Positions 20,598 through 28,458 of a stretch of DNA of 64,000 nucleotides are shown piece after piece. A program made the translations under genes and the position numbers. Each line of letters starts with the position of its first letter. Positions within the stretch are counted from its first letter, which is position 1. This stretch comes from Mesorhizobium sp. M00.F.Ca.ET.216.01.1.1 (GTDB lineage: Bacteria; Pseudomonadota; Alphaproteobacteria; Rhizobiales; Rhizobiaceae): the NCBI RefSeq assembly GCF_004010325.2, contig NZ_SADR02000002.1:124001-188000 (forward strand). Reading direction: 5' to 3'. Below the pieces are notes generated by a model. The model had not been told where the DNA came from, did no database searches, and saw only the letters and a program-made list of their open reading frames with translations.

Positions 20598-21428
20598 CTA
20601 GCCAGCCCGTCTGAACATGCCCGGCGTCATTCCATGCGCCGCACGGAAAGTGCGCGAGAGATGGCTCTGGTCCGAGAAGCCAGCCGCAAAGGCGGCATCG
20701 GCGAGGCTTGAGCCTTGCTGGATCAGAAGATTGGCGCGGCGCAATCTCCGATCGCGGATGAACGCCGCAGGGGTGAGACCCAACACCCTCTTGAAGTCCC
20801 TGATGACCTGGAACCGCGTCACGCCGCCGGCCTCAGCGAGCCGTTGCAGATCGAGTTCGAAGGTGAGGTTGTCCTCGATGACCTCTTCATAGATCGAGAG
20901 CCTGTGCTGCGATCCGGAGTTTTCGACCGCCTCGGGCCGGCCACCCCAATCCCCATAGCGAAGAACAAGTTTGCGCAGGGCGACAAGCATGGATGTCTCG
21001 GCACTGGTGACGTCCCCCGATGTCGAGCCCCGGTGCGCCAGGGCCATCGCCCGGACGAGGTCGCTGTTCTCGATGATCGCTTGTGAAAACAGCGGCGGAC
21101 GATCCTGCCCCAGTTCCGCGGCAACCGCGCTCAAGAGCGGCACTGAAGGATAAAACGTCCTGTAGGCCCAGCCTTCTTCGGCACCCGCCTCGCCGTCGTG
21201 CCATACCTCGGGATTGACGATGAGGAGCGTGCCCGACGGCGCAACCACAACCCGGTTGCCGATGCGGACGCGCTCGCTGCCTTGCGTGATCAGGGCGATG
21301 ACGTAAGTCGGGTGCGTGTGCAGTTCATAGCGATGTCGCGTGAAGCGCGCCTTGAGCATGCCAAGATCGCGAAAGCGGGGGTGCCGCCAAAACTCCGTCG
21401 TCTCTGCTGCCTCAAGGTTTCTCGACAC
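20598..21428 (-). CDS. AraC-family transcriptional regulator
   Basis: A GTG at 21428 lies six bases after AGGA and is preferred to the TTG at 21434. The product of about 276 residues has an N-terminal cupin (HRYELHTHPTYVIALITQGS) and a C-terminal double HTH with ltpaafirDRRLRRANLLIQQG, typical of AraC regulators. It is divergent from the M20 amidohydrolase with about 90 bp between, and so is its likely regulator. The inducer may be an amide or amino-acid conjugate handled by that enzyme (inference). Confidence 0.88.
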   Translation of the reverse strand: MSRNLEAAETTEFWRHPRFRDLGMLKARFTRHRYELHTHPTYVIALITQGSERVRIGNRVVVAPSGTLLIVNPEVWHDGEAGAEEGWAYRTFYPSVPLLSAVAAELGQDRPPLFSQAIIENSDLVRAMALAHRGSTSGDVTSAETSMLVALRKLVLRYGDWGGRPEAVENSGSQHRLSIYEEVIEDNLTFELDLQRLAEAGGVTRFQVIRDFKRVLGLTPAAFIRDRRLRRANLLIQQGSSLADAAFAAGFSDQSHLSRTFRAAHGMTPGMFRRAG

Positions 21429-21520
21429 GGTCAATCCTGTTCAAGACGCTGCTGATCCGAGCCTCTATTTCCTGGCGCCATCATCGACCCGAATTTACGT
21501 CGAGCTGGAAGGAGAGCGCA

Positions 21521-22711
21521 ATGCTGCACAATGACCCCGTCGCCGCGCTGACGCCGGAGGTGATAGGCTGGCGGCATCATATCCATGCCAATCCCGAACT
21601 CGGCTTCAACGAACATGAGACCGCGCGCTTCGTTGCCGACAGACTGCGCGCCTTCGGGCTTGATGAAGTCCACGAAGGCATCGGCGGCACCGGCGTGGTC
21701 GGCGTCCTGCGCAGCGGCAGCGGCAGGCGCGCCATCGGCCTGCGCGCCGAACTCGATGCACTGCCCGTCATCGAAAAGACGGGCCTGCTGTACGCCTCGA
21801 AGAAAGAAGGCGTAATGCATGCCTGTGGCCACGACGGCCACACGTCGATGTTGCTCGGCGCCGCAAAGCTGCTGAGCGACACCCGGGCGTTCGACGGAAC
21901 CGTCTATTTCATCTTCCAGCCGGCGGAGGAGAACGAAGGCGGCAGCATGCGGATGATCGAGGACAGGGTTTTCGCGCGTTTTCCGGTGGAAGGCGTATAT
22001 GCCGTCCACAATTGGCCAGGGGTTCCGCTGGGGACGATCGCGACCCGTACGGGACCGATGATGGCAGCCGTCGACAATTTCGAGCTGAGCTTTGAAGGGA
22101 CAGGCGCGCATGCCGCCATGCCGCAACTCGGAGATGACCCCATCCTCGCAGCCGGGGCCTTCATTCAGGCCGTGCAGCGCATCGTCAGCCGCTCCGTCGA
22201 CCCACAGGCATCGCTCGTCGTCAGCATCACACAAATCCATGGCGGCAATGTCGGCAACATCGTGCCGGGCAAGGTTTGGCTGCAAGGGACCTGCCGCTTC
22301 TTCGAACCCGCGCTGTCGGACCATTGCGAAAAGCTCATCGGCGACATCGCGCAAGGAATCGCCTCCGCCCATGCCCTCACCAGCACACTGGCCTACCGAA
22401 AGGGCTACCCGCCGGTGATCAACACGCCCGAGGCGACGGTCCAGGCCATCCAGGCTGCCGCCTCGGTCGTCGGCCGCGAACAGGTCAAGATCGAATTCAG
22501 CCCAAGCCTGGGCTGCGAGGATTTCGCCTACATGGTTCGGGAAGCGGGCGGCTGCTATGCCTGGATCGGGGCCGGCGACGTCGGACCTGGCGAAGGGCTG
22601 CACGGCGATCGCTACATTTTCAACGACGAGATCGTTCCCATCGTGCTGCGTTATTACCTCAATCTCGTCGAGCAGGTGCTTCCGGCCACGCCGGCCGAGA
22701 CGGCGACATGA
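21521..22711 (+). CDS. M20-family amidohydrolase (hippurate/IAA-amino acid hydrolase type)
   Basis: The ATG at 21521 follows GGAAGGAGAG. The 396-residue protein has the M20D pattern: RHHIHANPELGFNEHET at the start, HACGHDGHTSMLLGAA (metal ligands), QPAEENEGGSMRMIED (catalytic Glu) and CEDFAYM near the C-terminus. Relatives cleave N-acyl or N-aroyl amino acids, including hippurate and indole-3-acetyl amino acids, which would suit a plant-associated bacterium. The exact substrate cannot be read. No signal peptide is present. Confidence 0.9.
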   Translation: MLHNDPVAALTPEVIGWRHHIHANPELGFNEHETARFVADRLRAFGLDEVHEGIGGTGVVGVLRSGSGRRAIGLRAELDALPVIEKTGLLYASKKEGVMHACGHDGHTSMLLGAAKLLSDTRAFDGTVYFIFQPAEENEGGSMRMIEDRVFARFPVEGVYAVHNWPGVPLGTIATRTGPMMAAVDNFELSFEGTGAHAAMPQLGDDPILAAGAFIQAVQRIVSRSVDPQASLVVSITQIHGGNVGNIVPGKVWLQGTCRFFEPALSDHCEKLIGDIAQGIASAHALTSTLAYRKGYPPVINTPEATVQAIQAAASVVGREQVKIEFSPSLGCEDFAYMVREAGGCYAWIGAGDVGPGEGLHGDRYIFNDEIVPIVLRYYLNLVEQVLPATPAETAT

Positions 22712-22740
22712 GGGGAAAGGCAAACGGCATGGCCGTGGAT

Positions 22741-23079
22741 TTACGCCGCAACCTGTTTGAACGTGATATGACCCCGGCTTCCATCCTGCGGTCTAGGCCG
22801 GATGACAATCTCGACGTCCTGGTTGAAAGCCGTCAGGAAGGTCATTAGCCGTTCGACCGAATATTCGCGGAAGTGACCTTTGAACAGCCGGGAAACTTCC
22901 GGCTGGCTGATGCCCATAAGAGCACCGGCCTTGGCCTGGGTAAGCTTCTGGGCATCAGCCAACCGATAGAGCTCCGCCACGATCTGCGCTTTCAGAAAAT
23001 GCGTGTCGGCATCAGGCGGCCCCAGCTCTGCAAAGATGTTGGGGTTGCTTGCATGAACCTCGATTTTAGCGGTTTTCAT
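22741..23079 (-). CDS. XRE-family antitoxin (HigA-like)
   Basis: This 112-residue protein has a central helix-turn-helix (LADAQKLTQAKAGALMGISQ, then PEVSRLFKGHF) and a C-terminal VERLMTFLTAFNQDVEIVIR typical of antitoxins paired with Gp49/HigB-type toxins. It would bind the toxin and repress the shared promoter. Its ATG overlaps the end of the upstream toxin reading frame by 14 bp. The toxin itself is frameshifted, so this antitoxin may now be a solitary regulator. Confidence 0.85.
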   Translation of the reverse strand: MKTAKIEVHASNPNIFAELGPPDADTHFLKAQIVAELYRLADAQKLTQAKAGALMGISQPEVSRLFKGHFREYSVERLMTFLTAFNQDVEIVIRPRPQDGSRGHITFKQVAA

Positions 23080-23388
23080 CGCTTGCGCTCCTCATTTTGT
23101 TTCGCTGAATAATCGGCCTCTTCTTGAAGCAATGCAGCACATAAACGGCCGCTTCAAAGCGAACAGTATAAACGGCCCGGTAGGTGTCGCTGTCATGATC
23201 CTCGACCGGTTCGACTACTCCGTTGCCGACGCCTTTCAACATCTTTGCCGAAGGCGATGCTGGCCGGTCTGGGCCAGAAACAGTTCGAACCCGACGACTT
23301 CCTGTACTTCCGCTGGAAAGTCCGCATAGTCCTTGCGGCTCGATGCGATCCATAGCAACGGGCGACTGGGGCGGGACAATTTTTCCAT
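23066..23388 (-). pseudogene. Gp49/HigB/RelE-type toxin, broken by a one-base frameshift
   Basis: An ATG at 23388 starts MEKLSRPSRPLLWIASSRKD and runs in frame through FELFLAQTGQHR, then hits a stop. From about 23252 the adjacent frame continues PSAKMLKGVGNGVVEPVEDH and DTYRAVYTVRFEAAVYVLHC and ends just inside the antitoxin start. Joining the two halves by restoring one base near 23252-23256 (for example CGC-CCT-TCG instead of CGC-CTT-CG) rebuilds a complete toxin of about 108 residues of the phage-derived Gp49 family. Either the toxin has been inactivated or the base is a sequencing error. Confidence 0.8.
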
Positions 23389-23456
23389 CTGTCTCGCACT
23401 ATGAGTAAGTACTCATATTTTGTCAAACTGCCGCGTGGCCAAGGGTGGGCGGAGGC

Positions 23457-24920
23457 CTACCGCCCGGGCCGGTCGAGCCGCTCCAGGAACCATTGCGTCA
23501 GCCGCACCCAGACCTCGTCCTTTTCGCCGGAATCCTCCCAGCCATGGTCGAGGTTGGGGTTGTCGTTGACCTCGATGACGAAGACGCCGTCCCTGGTTTC
23601 CTTGAGGTCGACGCCGTAGAGCCCGTCGCCGATGCAGCGCGCCGCCTTGACTGCCGTCTCGACGACATGGGCTGGCGCCTCCTTCAGCGTGAAGGTCTTG
23701 ATGCCGCCCTGGTCGGGCTTGCCGTTGGCCTTGTGGTTGACGATCTGCCAATGCTGCTTGGCCATCAGGTAGTGCACGGCAAACAGCGGCTGGCCGCCGA
23801 GCACGCCGACGCGCCAGTCATATTCGGTCGGTATGAATTTCTGCGCGATCAGAAGGTCGGAATCCTCCAGCCACTCGGTCGCCAGCGTCTTCAGCTCCTC
23901 GAAGGTAGCGCATTTCTTGACACCGCGCGAAAACGAGGAGTCTGGGATCTTCAGCACCAGCGGAAAGCCCAGCGTCTGCGCTGCAACCTCGAGGTCAGAG
24001 GTGCCGGCGATCATCACCGTCGGCGGCACCGGCACCTTGTTGTAGGTCATCAGCTCGTTGAGATAGACCTTGTTGGTGCAGCGGATCATCGACAGCGGGT
24101 CGTCGATGACCGGCATGCCTTCCTGCTGGGCGCGGCGGGCGAAGCGGTAGGTGTGGTTGGAGATCGAGGTGGTCTCGCGGATGAACAGCGCGTCGTAATT
24201 GGCGAGTTTGGCCAGATCCTTTTTGGTGATCGGCTCGATTTCGACGCCCATCTTTTCGGCGATCCTGGCCCAGTAGCGCAGCGACGAAATCTCCGACGGC
24301 GGCAGTTCCTCATGCGGATCGACCAGCGTAGCGAAGGTATAGCGCGCCGGCGTGCGGCCCTTGGTCTCGCGCCACTCGCGGTTGGTGTAGGTCCCGAGGC
24401 ACTGCAGGAAGACCTTTTCTTCCTCATCGGTCATCCTGGCCAGCGGATGGAACCCGATCTTGCGGATGGAGGCCCATTCGGCGCTGTCGGTGATGTGGAC
24501 CTCCAGTGCCGGCGCCCGGAACCAGTCGAACAGCAGCTTGGCGAAGCGGTCCCATACCTTGGATGGGCCGATGCCGAAGAAGATGCAGACCTTGGCCGGG
24601 AAGGTGCCGCCCAGATCCTTGCGGCATTTGTTGAGCGCCAGTTCCAGCTCCGGCAGCGCATGCTCGTAGAGCTTGCGCTCCGACAGGTCGATCATCGTCT
24701 CGACCGTCGGGATCACCTTGTGGCCGCGCGAACCGGCGAGCAACGAGGCATAGTAGCCGCGGCTCTGGTAGCCGTAATTGTTCGACAGGTTAATGACCTT
24801 CGGCAGCTGGCCGCGAAACAGCGCCGGATGCGCGAGATAGTCGCGATTGGTGATGATCTTGTGCGGTGTCGCCACCTGATCGAGATCGTTCTGCCTGCCG
24901 GTAAGGATGACCCAGGTCAT
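23457..24920 (-). CDS. RimK-type ATP-grasp ligase with N-terminal RLAN domain
   Basis: This 487-residue protein has an N-terminal RLAN-like domain (about residues 1-145, with NNYGYQSRGYYASLLAGSRG) found only next to RimK-type ATP-grasp ligases. An ATP-grasp fold follows (about 190-480): pre-ATP domain GMPVIDDPLSMIRCTNKVYL, ATP-binding LVLKIPDSSFSRGVKKC, and the Mg/ATP motif VIEVNDNPNLDHGWED. RimK relatives ligate amino acids, often glutamate, to protein or peptide carboxylates. It overlaps the upstream GNAT-C39 gene by 4 bp (ATGA), so the two are made together. The substrate is unknown. Confidence 0.9.
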   Translation of the reverse strand: MTWVILTGRQNDLDQVATPHKIITNRDYLAHPALFRGQLPKVINLSNNYGYQSRGYYASLLAGSRGHKVIPTVETMIDLSERKLYEHALPELELALNKCRKDLGGTFPAKVCIFFGIGPSKVWDRFAKLLFDWFRAPALEVHITDSAEWASIRKIGFHPLARMTDEEEKVFLQCLGTYTNREWRETKGRTPARYTFATLVDPHEELPPSEISSLRYWARIAEKMGVEIEPITKKDLAKLANYDALFIRETTSISNHTYRFARRAQQEGMPVIDDPLSMIRCTNKVYLNELMTYNKVPVPPTVMIAGTSDLEVAAQTLGFPLVLKIPDSSFSRGVKKCATFEELKTLATEWLEDSDLLIAQKFIPTEYDWRVGVLGGQPLFAVHYLMAKQHWQIVNHKANGKPDQGGIKTFTLKEAPAHVVETAVKAARCIGDGLYGVDLKETRDGVFVIEVNDNPNLDHGWEDSGEKDEVWVRLTQWFLERLDRPGR

Positions 24921-26023
24921 TGTCTGTCGCGCTTTCCGAGGGTGATGGCGGCACGCAGTCCGTCGCGGCCGAACTGCGCCATGTTCATGAAGATGCCGTA
25001 AGGCACGGGAATGTTGGCGGCATCAAGGATGGTCTCCTGTCTCTCGTCCTCGACCCAGGGATCGTGGATCAGGATATGGTCGCCGTCGTCGCCGATGGCC
25101 AGCACCCAATGCGGAACTTTCTTGCCGAACATCAGGAAGCCGCTGATCAGGACCAGCACCAGCTTCCCCTTCGCGATCGCGGTGCGGATGTCGTCGATGA
25201 CGAATGGACGGTAATTCACCGGGATGCCGTAAAGTTCCGCGCGGCGGCGAAAGTCGACCTGGGCCAGTTCCATCACCCGGCGCTTGTCTTCGCTACGCAC
25301 CGACTGCAAGAACAGTGCGCCGTAGAAGGACACGAAGATTTCCGCGTCAAGCCCGCCTTCGTAGCCGGCGACGGCGAGCCCGAACGGCTCGCAGCCTCCC
25401 GGCCCGGACATCATGAAGACGGTCGTCGCCTCGCGCCACAGACGGATTTCCATGATCGGGTCGGGCACGAAGCCGCGATCGAAATTGGCCATCGCCATCA
25501 TCAGGCAGCACGGGCCGCAGGTGAATTCGCAGGTCTGCTGATAGAACGGCACCTTGGTGGCGATCGGAACGTCGCCGCGCAGCGTCTTTTCGTAGCGCAG
25601 CGCCGTGGCGCCATCCTCGTAATAGCCCGGCTCGCGGCCGATCTTGCGGTAGCCGCTCTGCTCGTAGATGCGGATGGCACGCTGGTTTTCCTCGCGCACC
25701 TCGAGACGCAGCATCATGCGGTCGTGCTCGAAGGCCGCCTCCTCCGCCGAGGCCAGCAATTGGCGGCCGATTCCGAGCCCGCCGAAAAAGGGGCCGATGG
25801 CGATGGAATAGAGGCGCGCGACGCCACTGCCCTTGCGAAACAGCACGACTGCATAGCCGGCGACGCGGTCATCTTTTTCGGCGACCAGCATCTCGGCGGT
25901 CTCGCGTTCGATCAACTGGCGAAAGGAACGGCGGGAAATGCGGTCGCTCGAGAAAACAGCCTTCTCGATGGCGGCGAGTTCATCGACGTCGGACGCGCGG
26001 GCCTTGCGAATCTCGGCAGGCAT
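24917..26023 (-). CDS. GNAT N-acetyltransferase fused to a C39-like cysteine peptidase
   Basis: This is a 368-residue two-domain protein. Residues 1-150 are a GNAT domain with the acetyl-CoA loop GGLGIGRQLL (81-90) and RAIRIYEQSGYRKIG. Residues 155-368 form a papain-fold peptidase of the C39-like type: QQTCEFTCGPCCLMM with candidate nucleophile Cys169 and oxyanion Gln, then His in VPHWVLAIGDDG and Asp in LIHDPWVED. There is no transporter domain, unlike C39 bacteriocin exporters. It is translationally coupled to the downstream RimK-type ligase. The pair suggests acetylation, cleavage and ligation on one peptide or protein target (inference). Confidence 0.9.
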   Translation of the reverse strand: MPAEIRKARASDVDELAAIEKAVFSSDRISRRSFRQLIERETAEMLVAEKDDRVAGYAVVLFRKGSGVARLYSIAIGPFFGGLGIGRQLLASAEEAAFEHDRMMLRLEVREENQRAIRIYEQSGYRKIGREPGYYEDGATALRYEKTLRGDVPIATKVPFYQQTCEFTCGPCCLMMAMANFDRGFVPDPIMEIRLWREATTVFMMSGPGGCEPFGLAVAGYEGGLDAEIFVSFYGALFLQSVRSEDKRRVMELAQVDFRRRAELYGIPVNYRPFVIDDIRTAIAKGKLVLVLISGFLMFGKKVPHWVLAIGDDGDHILIHDPWVEDERQETILDAANIPVPYGIFMNMAQFGRDGLRAAITLGKRDRQ

Positions 26024-26184
26024 GCGGGCTCAGAAAACCTTGATTGGGTTGTGGAAAAGGCCCTGGTCAGAAGCGTCGATAACACCAGCCGAAGCGCCAG
26101 CATCAGTCAAGCGCTATCGCACCTCGATTCGGGCTGAATTGTGACAGTTTCGGCCCGGCGCAGTCTTTGAAAAACAAGCGCAGC

Positions 26185-26976
26185 TCAGCTGTTCAGGCCG
26201 GCGAGAAGCTGGCCGTAGGCGCTTTTGGCCACCGCCGCCAGCCGCTCGCGCGGCAGCGAGCCGACGACGGCACAGCCATAGCCCTTGTCCAGCCAGTAGA
26301 CGGCCTCAGGACCGTCCGCCTCGGCCGCATAGGTGCCCTTGGCCTTCTCGGCCGATTCGGCGGTGACGAACAGCGACACGCGCTCGCCCTTGGCGTCCTC
26401 GTAGAGCAGCATCGCGGCCTTGCCCTGGCCAGCGGGCAGCAGCCGGCCGCCGACCAGTTGGAAGCCTTCCGCCGTCAAATCCGGTGCGACCAGTTTCAGG
26501 CCGACCCGATTGGTCAGCCAGGTCTGCAAATGATCCTTGTCCGCGGCGGGCACTTCCACCGCATGGCGCTGTTCGGCGGCATAGACGACATGGGCGGCGA
26601 TCGCCTGCTCGGCAAGCTGGTCCTCGGCCTCGTCTTCCCGGCCAACGCCGCCGATGCCGGCAAAATAGCCGCCAAGACCGCCAACGGCGAGCACTGCGGC
26701 GGCGGCGGCCGCAAGCCACCAGCGCGAGCCCGATGCCGGCGTCCTGGCCGGCGCCTCGCCGAGCACGACCTTTCTTAGCCGTGCCGGCACCGGCTCGTCG
26801 AGCACGCCGGCGAAGGCGGCACGAAGTGCGGCCCGGTCGGCGATATAGCGGGCGCTCTTCGCCTTCATTTCGGGATTGGCCTCGAGCCAGGCGTCGTAAG
26901 CCGCGCGCTCGTCGCCCGGCAGCTCGCCGTCGAGGGCCATGTGGATGTCGCGTTCGGAAAAATCGCGCCGGCTCAT
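26185..26976 (-). CDS. Membrane anti-sigma factor for the adjacent ECF sigma
   Basis: This 263-residue protein begins with a short cytoplasmic helical domain (FSERDIHMALDGELPGDERA), as in anti-sigma factors. One membrane helix follows at about residues 86-108 (WWLAAAAAAVLAVGGLGGYF), then a periplasmic domain of about 150 residues. No zinc-binding HxxxCxxC is present, so redox sensing by a ZAS motif is unlikely. Its ATG overlaps the sigma-factor stop in ATGA. It probably holds the sigma factor at the membrane until an envelope signal arrives. Confidence 0.88.
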   Translation of the reverse strand: MSRRDFSERDIHMALDGELPGDERAAYDAWLEANPEMKAKSARYIADRAALRAAFAGVLDEPVPARLRKVVLGEAPARTPASGSRWWLAAAAAAVLAVGGLGGYFAGIGGVGREDEAEDQLAEQAIAAHVVYAAEQRHAVEVPAADKDHLQTWLTNRVGLKLVAPDLTAEGFQLVGGRLLPAGQGKAAMLLYEDAKGERVSLFVTAESAEKAKGTYAAEADGPEAVYWLDKGYGCAVVGSLPRERLAAVAKSAYGQLLAGLNS

Positions 26977-27491
26977 CTCTCTACAATCCTTATCGACCGG
27001 CGGCGGACAGTGTCGTCCAGCAGCGCGCGCAGTTCTTCACGCCCGCGCGCGATGCGCGACATCAGCGTGCCGGCCGGTACACCGAGGATGTTAGCTGCCT
27101 CGGCGTAGGAAAACCCTTCTATGGCGACCATGACGAGTGCCGCGCGGCGATCGGGGCTGATCGCCTGCAATGCGTCGATGATCTCACGCGAGGCGATGCT
27201 CTCCACCTGCTCGGCGGGCGCGGACTGTGCCTCGCTCGCTTCCAGCGGCAGCATCGCGGCTTCACCGCGCCGGTTCACCTTGCGCATCTGGTCGATGAAC
27301 AAATGATGCATGATCGTAAACAGCCACCTCCTGGGGCTTTCTCCCGTCTGCCAGTTCTCGAGCCGGCCAAGCGCCCGCTCGAGACAGTCTTGAACGAGGT
27401 CGTCGGCAGAATCGCGGTCGCGCAACAGCGACCGCGCATAACGGCGCAGACGCGGTATTTCGCCAAGGATTGCTGCTTTCTTTTCGTCCAT
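26973..27491 (-). CDS. ECF-family RNA polymerase sigma factor
   Basis: The start at 27491 (MDEKKAAILGEIPRLRRYAR) gives 172 residues with region 2 (DRDSADDLVQDCLERALGRL, with PRRWLFTIMHHLFID) and region 4 (RAALVMVAIEGFSYAEAANI, LGVPAGTLMSRIARGREELR). A TTG at 27593 would add 34 residues lacking family resemblance. It is cotranscribed with the anti-sigma gene by a 4-bp overlap. A candidate autoregulated promoter lies about 110-140 bp upstream. Confidence 0.92.
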   Translation of the reverse strand: MDEKKAAILGEIPRLRRYARSLLRDRDSADDLVQDCLERALGRLENWQTGESPRRWLFTIMHHLFIDQMRKVNRRGEAAMLPLEASEAQSAPAEQVESIASREIIDALQAISPDRRAALVMVAIEGFSYAEAANILGVPAGTLMSRIARGREELRALLDDTVRRRSIRIVER

Positions 27492-27600
27492 GACCGCTGT
27501 TTCTGAGGTCGCCTCTGTCAATCCGATTGAACGCGCCTTCGCGGCGCGGCGCAAGCGGCCGGCGCGAAGCGGTCTGTCGCCCCGGTCACCCAAGCAATTG

Positions 27601-27630
27601 AATAACGCGGTCTAAGGTCGATTTATTCCC
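27601..27630 (-). promoter_or_regulatory. Candidate ECF-type autoregulated promoter
   Basis: Read on the minus strand, GGGAATAAAT (27630-27621) is followed after about 11-12 bases by CGCGTTATT (27609-27601). A GGGAAT/GGAAC-like -35 box with a CGTT -10 element is the usual form of ECF-dependent promoters. It is oriented toward the sigma/anti-sigma operon starting at 27491. The spacing and the fact that ECF factors usually activate themselves support it; no mapped transcript is available. Confidence 0.5.
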
Positions 27631-27721
27631 GGCTTGCATCCGAAAGTTGAAAGCCGGATTTAAGGAGTCATTTCGCCATGGTCGGCGGACACTATGGGTT
27701 GAACCGAGCGCGTGGTGGCGT

Positions 27722-27750
27722 ATATTCAATCTTGAATATGCTGTATATAC
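27722..27750. promoter_or_regulatory. VapBC operator palindromes
   Basis: A perfect 8-bp inverted repeat ATATTCAA-TC-TTGAATAT at 27722-27739 is followed by the 8-base palindrome GTATATAC at 27743-27750, directly upstream of vapB. VapBC complexes bind such AT-rich palindromes to repress their own transcription, so this is the likely operator and overlaps the promoter. Confidence 0.7.
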
Positions 27751-27780
27751 GACATGGAATACACCCACACGGAGCCGGAA

Positions 27781-28026
27781 ATGTCCCTCTACATCCGTGA
27801 TGACGAGGTTGATGCACTGGCCCGTCAACTGCAGTCTGCCATCAAGGCACCCACGAAAACGGAAGCCGTGCGGATCGCCCTCAAGCGCGAACTGGAACGG
27901 ACTTACGCCGTCCTTCCATTGCGCGAGCGGATCAAAAGGTTTCAGGACGCCGCAAGTGCTCTTGGTCCCGATAACCCCACTTTCGACATGAAGAAATTCA
28001 CAGACGAAGGATGGGGCGACATCTAA
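27781..28026 (+). CDS. vapB: VapB-type antitoxin
   Basis: The ATG at 27781 (MSLYIRDDEVDALARQLQSA) follows CGGAGCCGG. An upstream ATG at 27754 in the same frame would add 9 residues and sits inside the operator region. The 81-residue product matches the Rv0623-like/PSK VapB family: a short ribbon-helix-helix-type DNA-binding start (KAPTKTEAVRIALKRELER), then a C-terminal tail (NPTFDMKKFTDEGWGDI) that wraps the toxin. Its TAA overlaps the vapC ATG (TAATG). Confidence 0.87.
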   Translation: MSLYIRDDEVDALARQLQSAIKAPTKTEAVRIALKRELERTYAVLPLRERIKRFQDAASALGPDNPTFDMKKFTDEGWGDI

Positions 28027-28454
28027 TGTTTCTCGATGCTTCCGCAATTGTCGCAATCCTTTCGAGCGAGCCCGATGCGGACCGTCTGCTCGGCAAGGCT
28101 GAATCGGCCGAAAGGCTTTACTTTTCGCCGAACTCCGCATTCGAGGCGATCATCTCGCTGGCCCGCAGGAAAACGACTGAGGCGGGCGGCGATCAGGTGC
28201 AAACAACACCGGCCTTGATCGATCAATGCCAAACGATCGTCATGGGCTTCCTGGCCGAACTTAAGGCCGTGGAGATTCCCCTGAACGCCGGCATCCGCGA
28301 ACTCGCGATCAAGGCCGCCCGCGACTATGGGCGTTATGTCGGCCATCCTGCCAGGCTGAATTTCGGTGATTGCTTCAGTTATGCATGCGCCAAGGCTTAC
28401 CGGATACCGCTGCTCTACAACGGCAACGATTTTTCGCAAACCGATCTGGCTTGA
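28026..28454 (+). CDS. vapC: VapC-type PIN-domain ribonuclease toxin
   Basis: This 142-residue protein begins MFLDASAIVAIL with the first PIN acidic residue (Asp4). Glu in NSAFEAIISL, Asp in RLNFGDCFSYACAK and Asp in LYNGNDFSQTDL supply the other metal-binding positions, so the active site is complete. VapC toxins cleave tRNA or rRNA. It starts by overlapping the vapB stop and both genes appear intact. It is convergent with the DUF2339 gene, with 4 bp between the stops. Confidence 0.9.
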   Translation: MFLDASAIVAILSSEPDADRLLGKAESAERLYFSPNSAFEAIISLARRKTTEAGGDQVQTTPALIDQCQTIVMGFLAELKAVEIPLNAGIRELAIKAARDYGRYVGHPARLNFGDCFSYACAKAYRIPLLYNGNDFSQTDLA

Positions 28455-28458
28455 ACAC

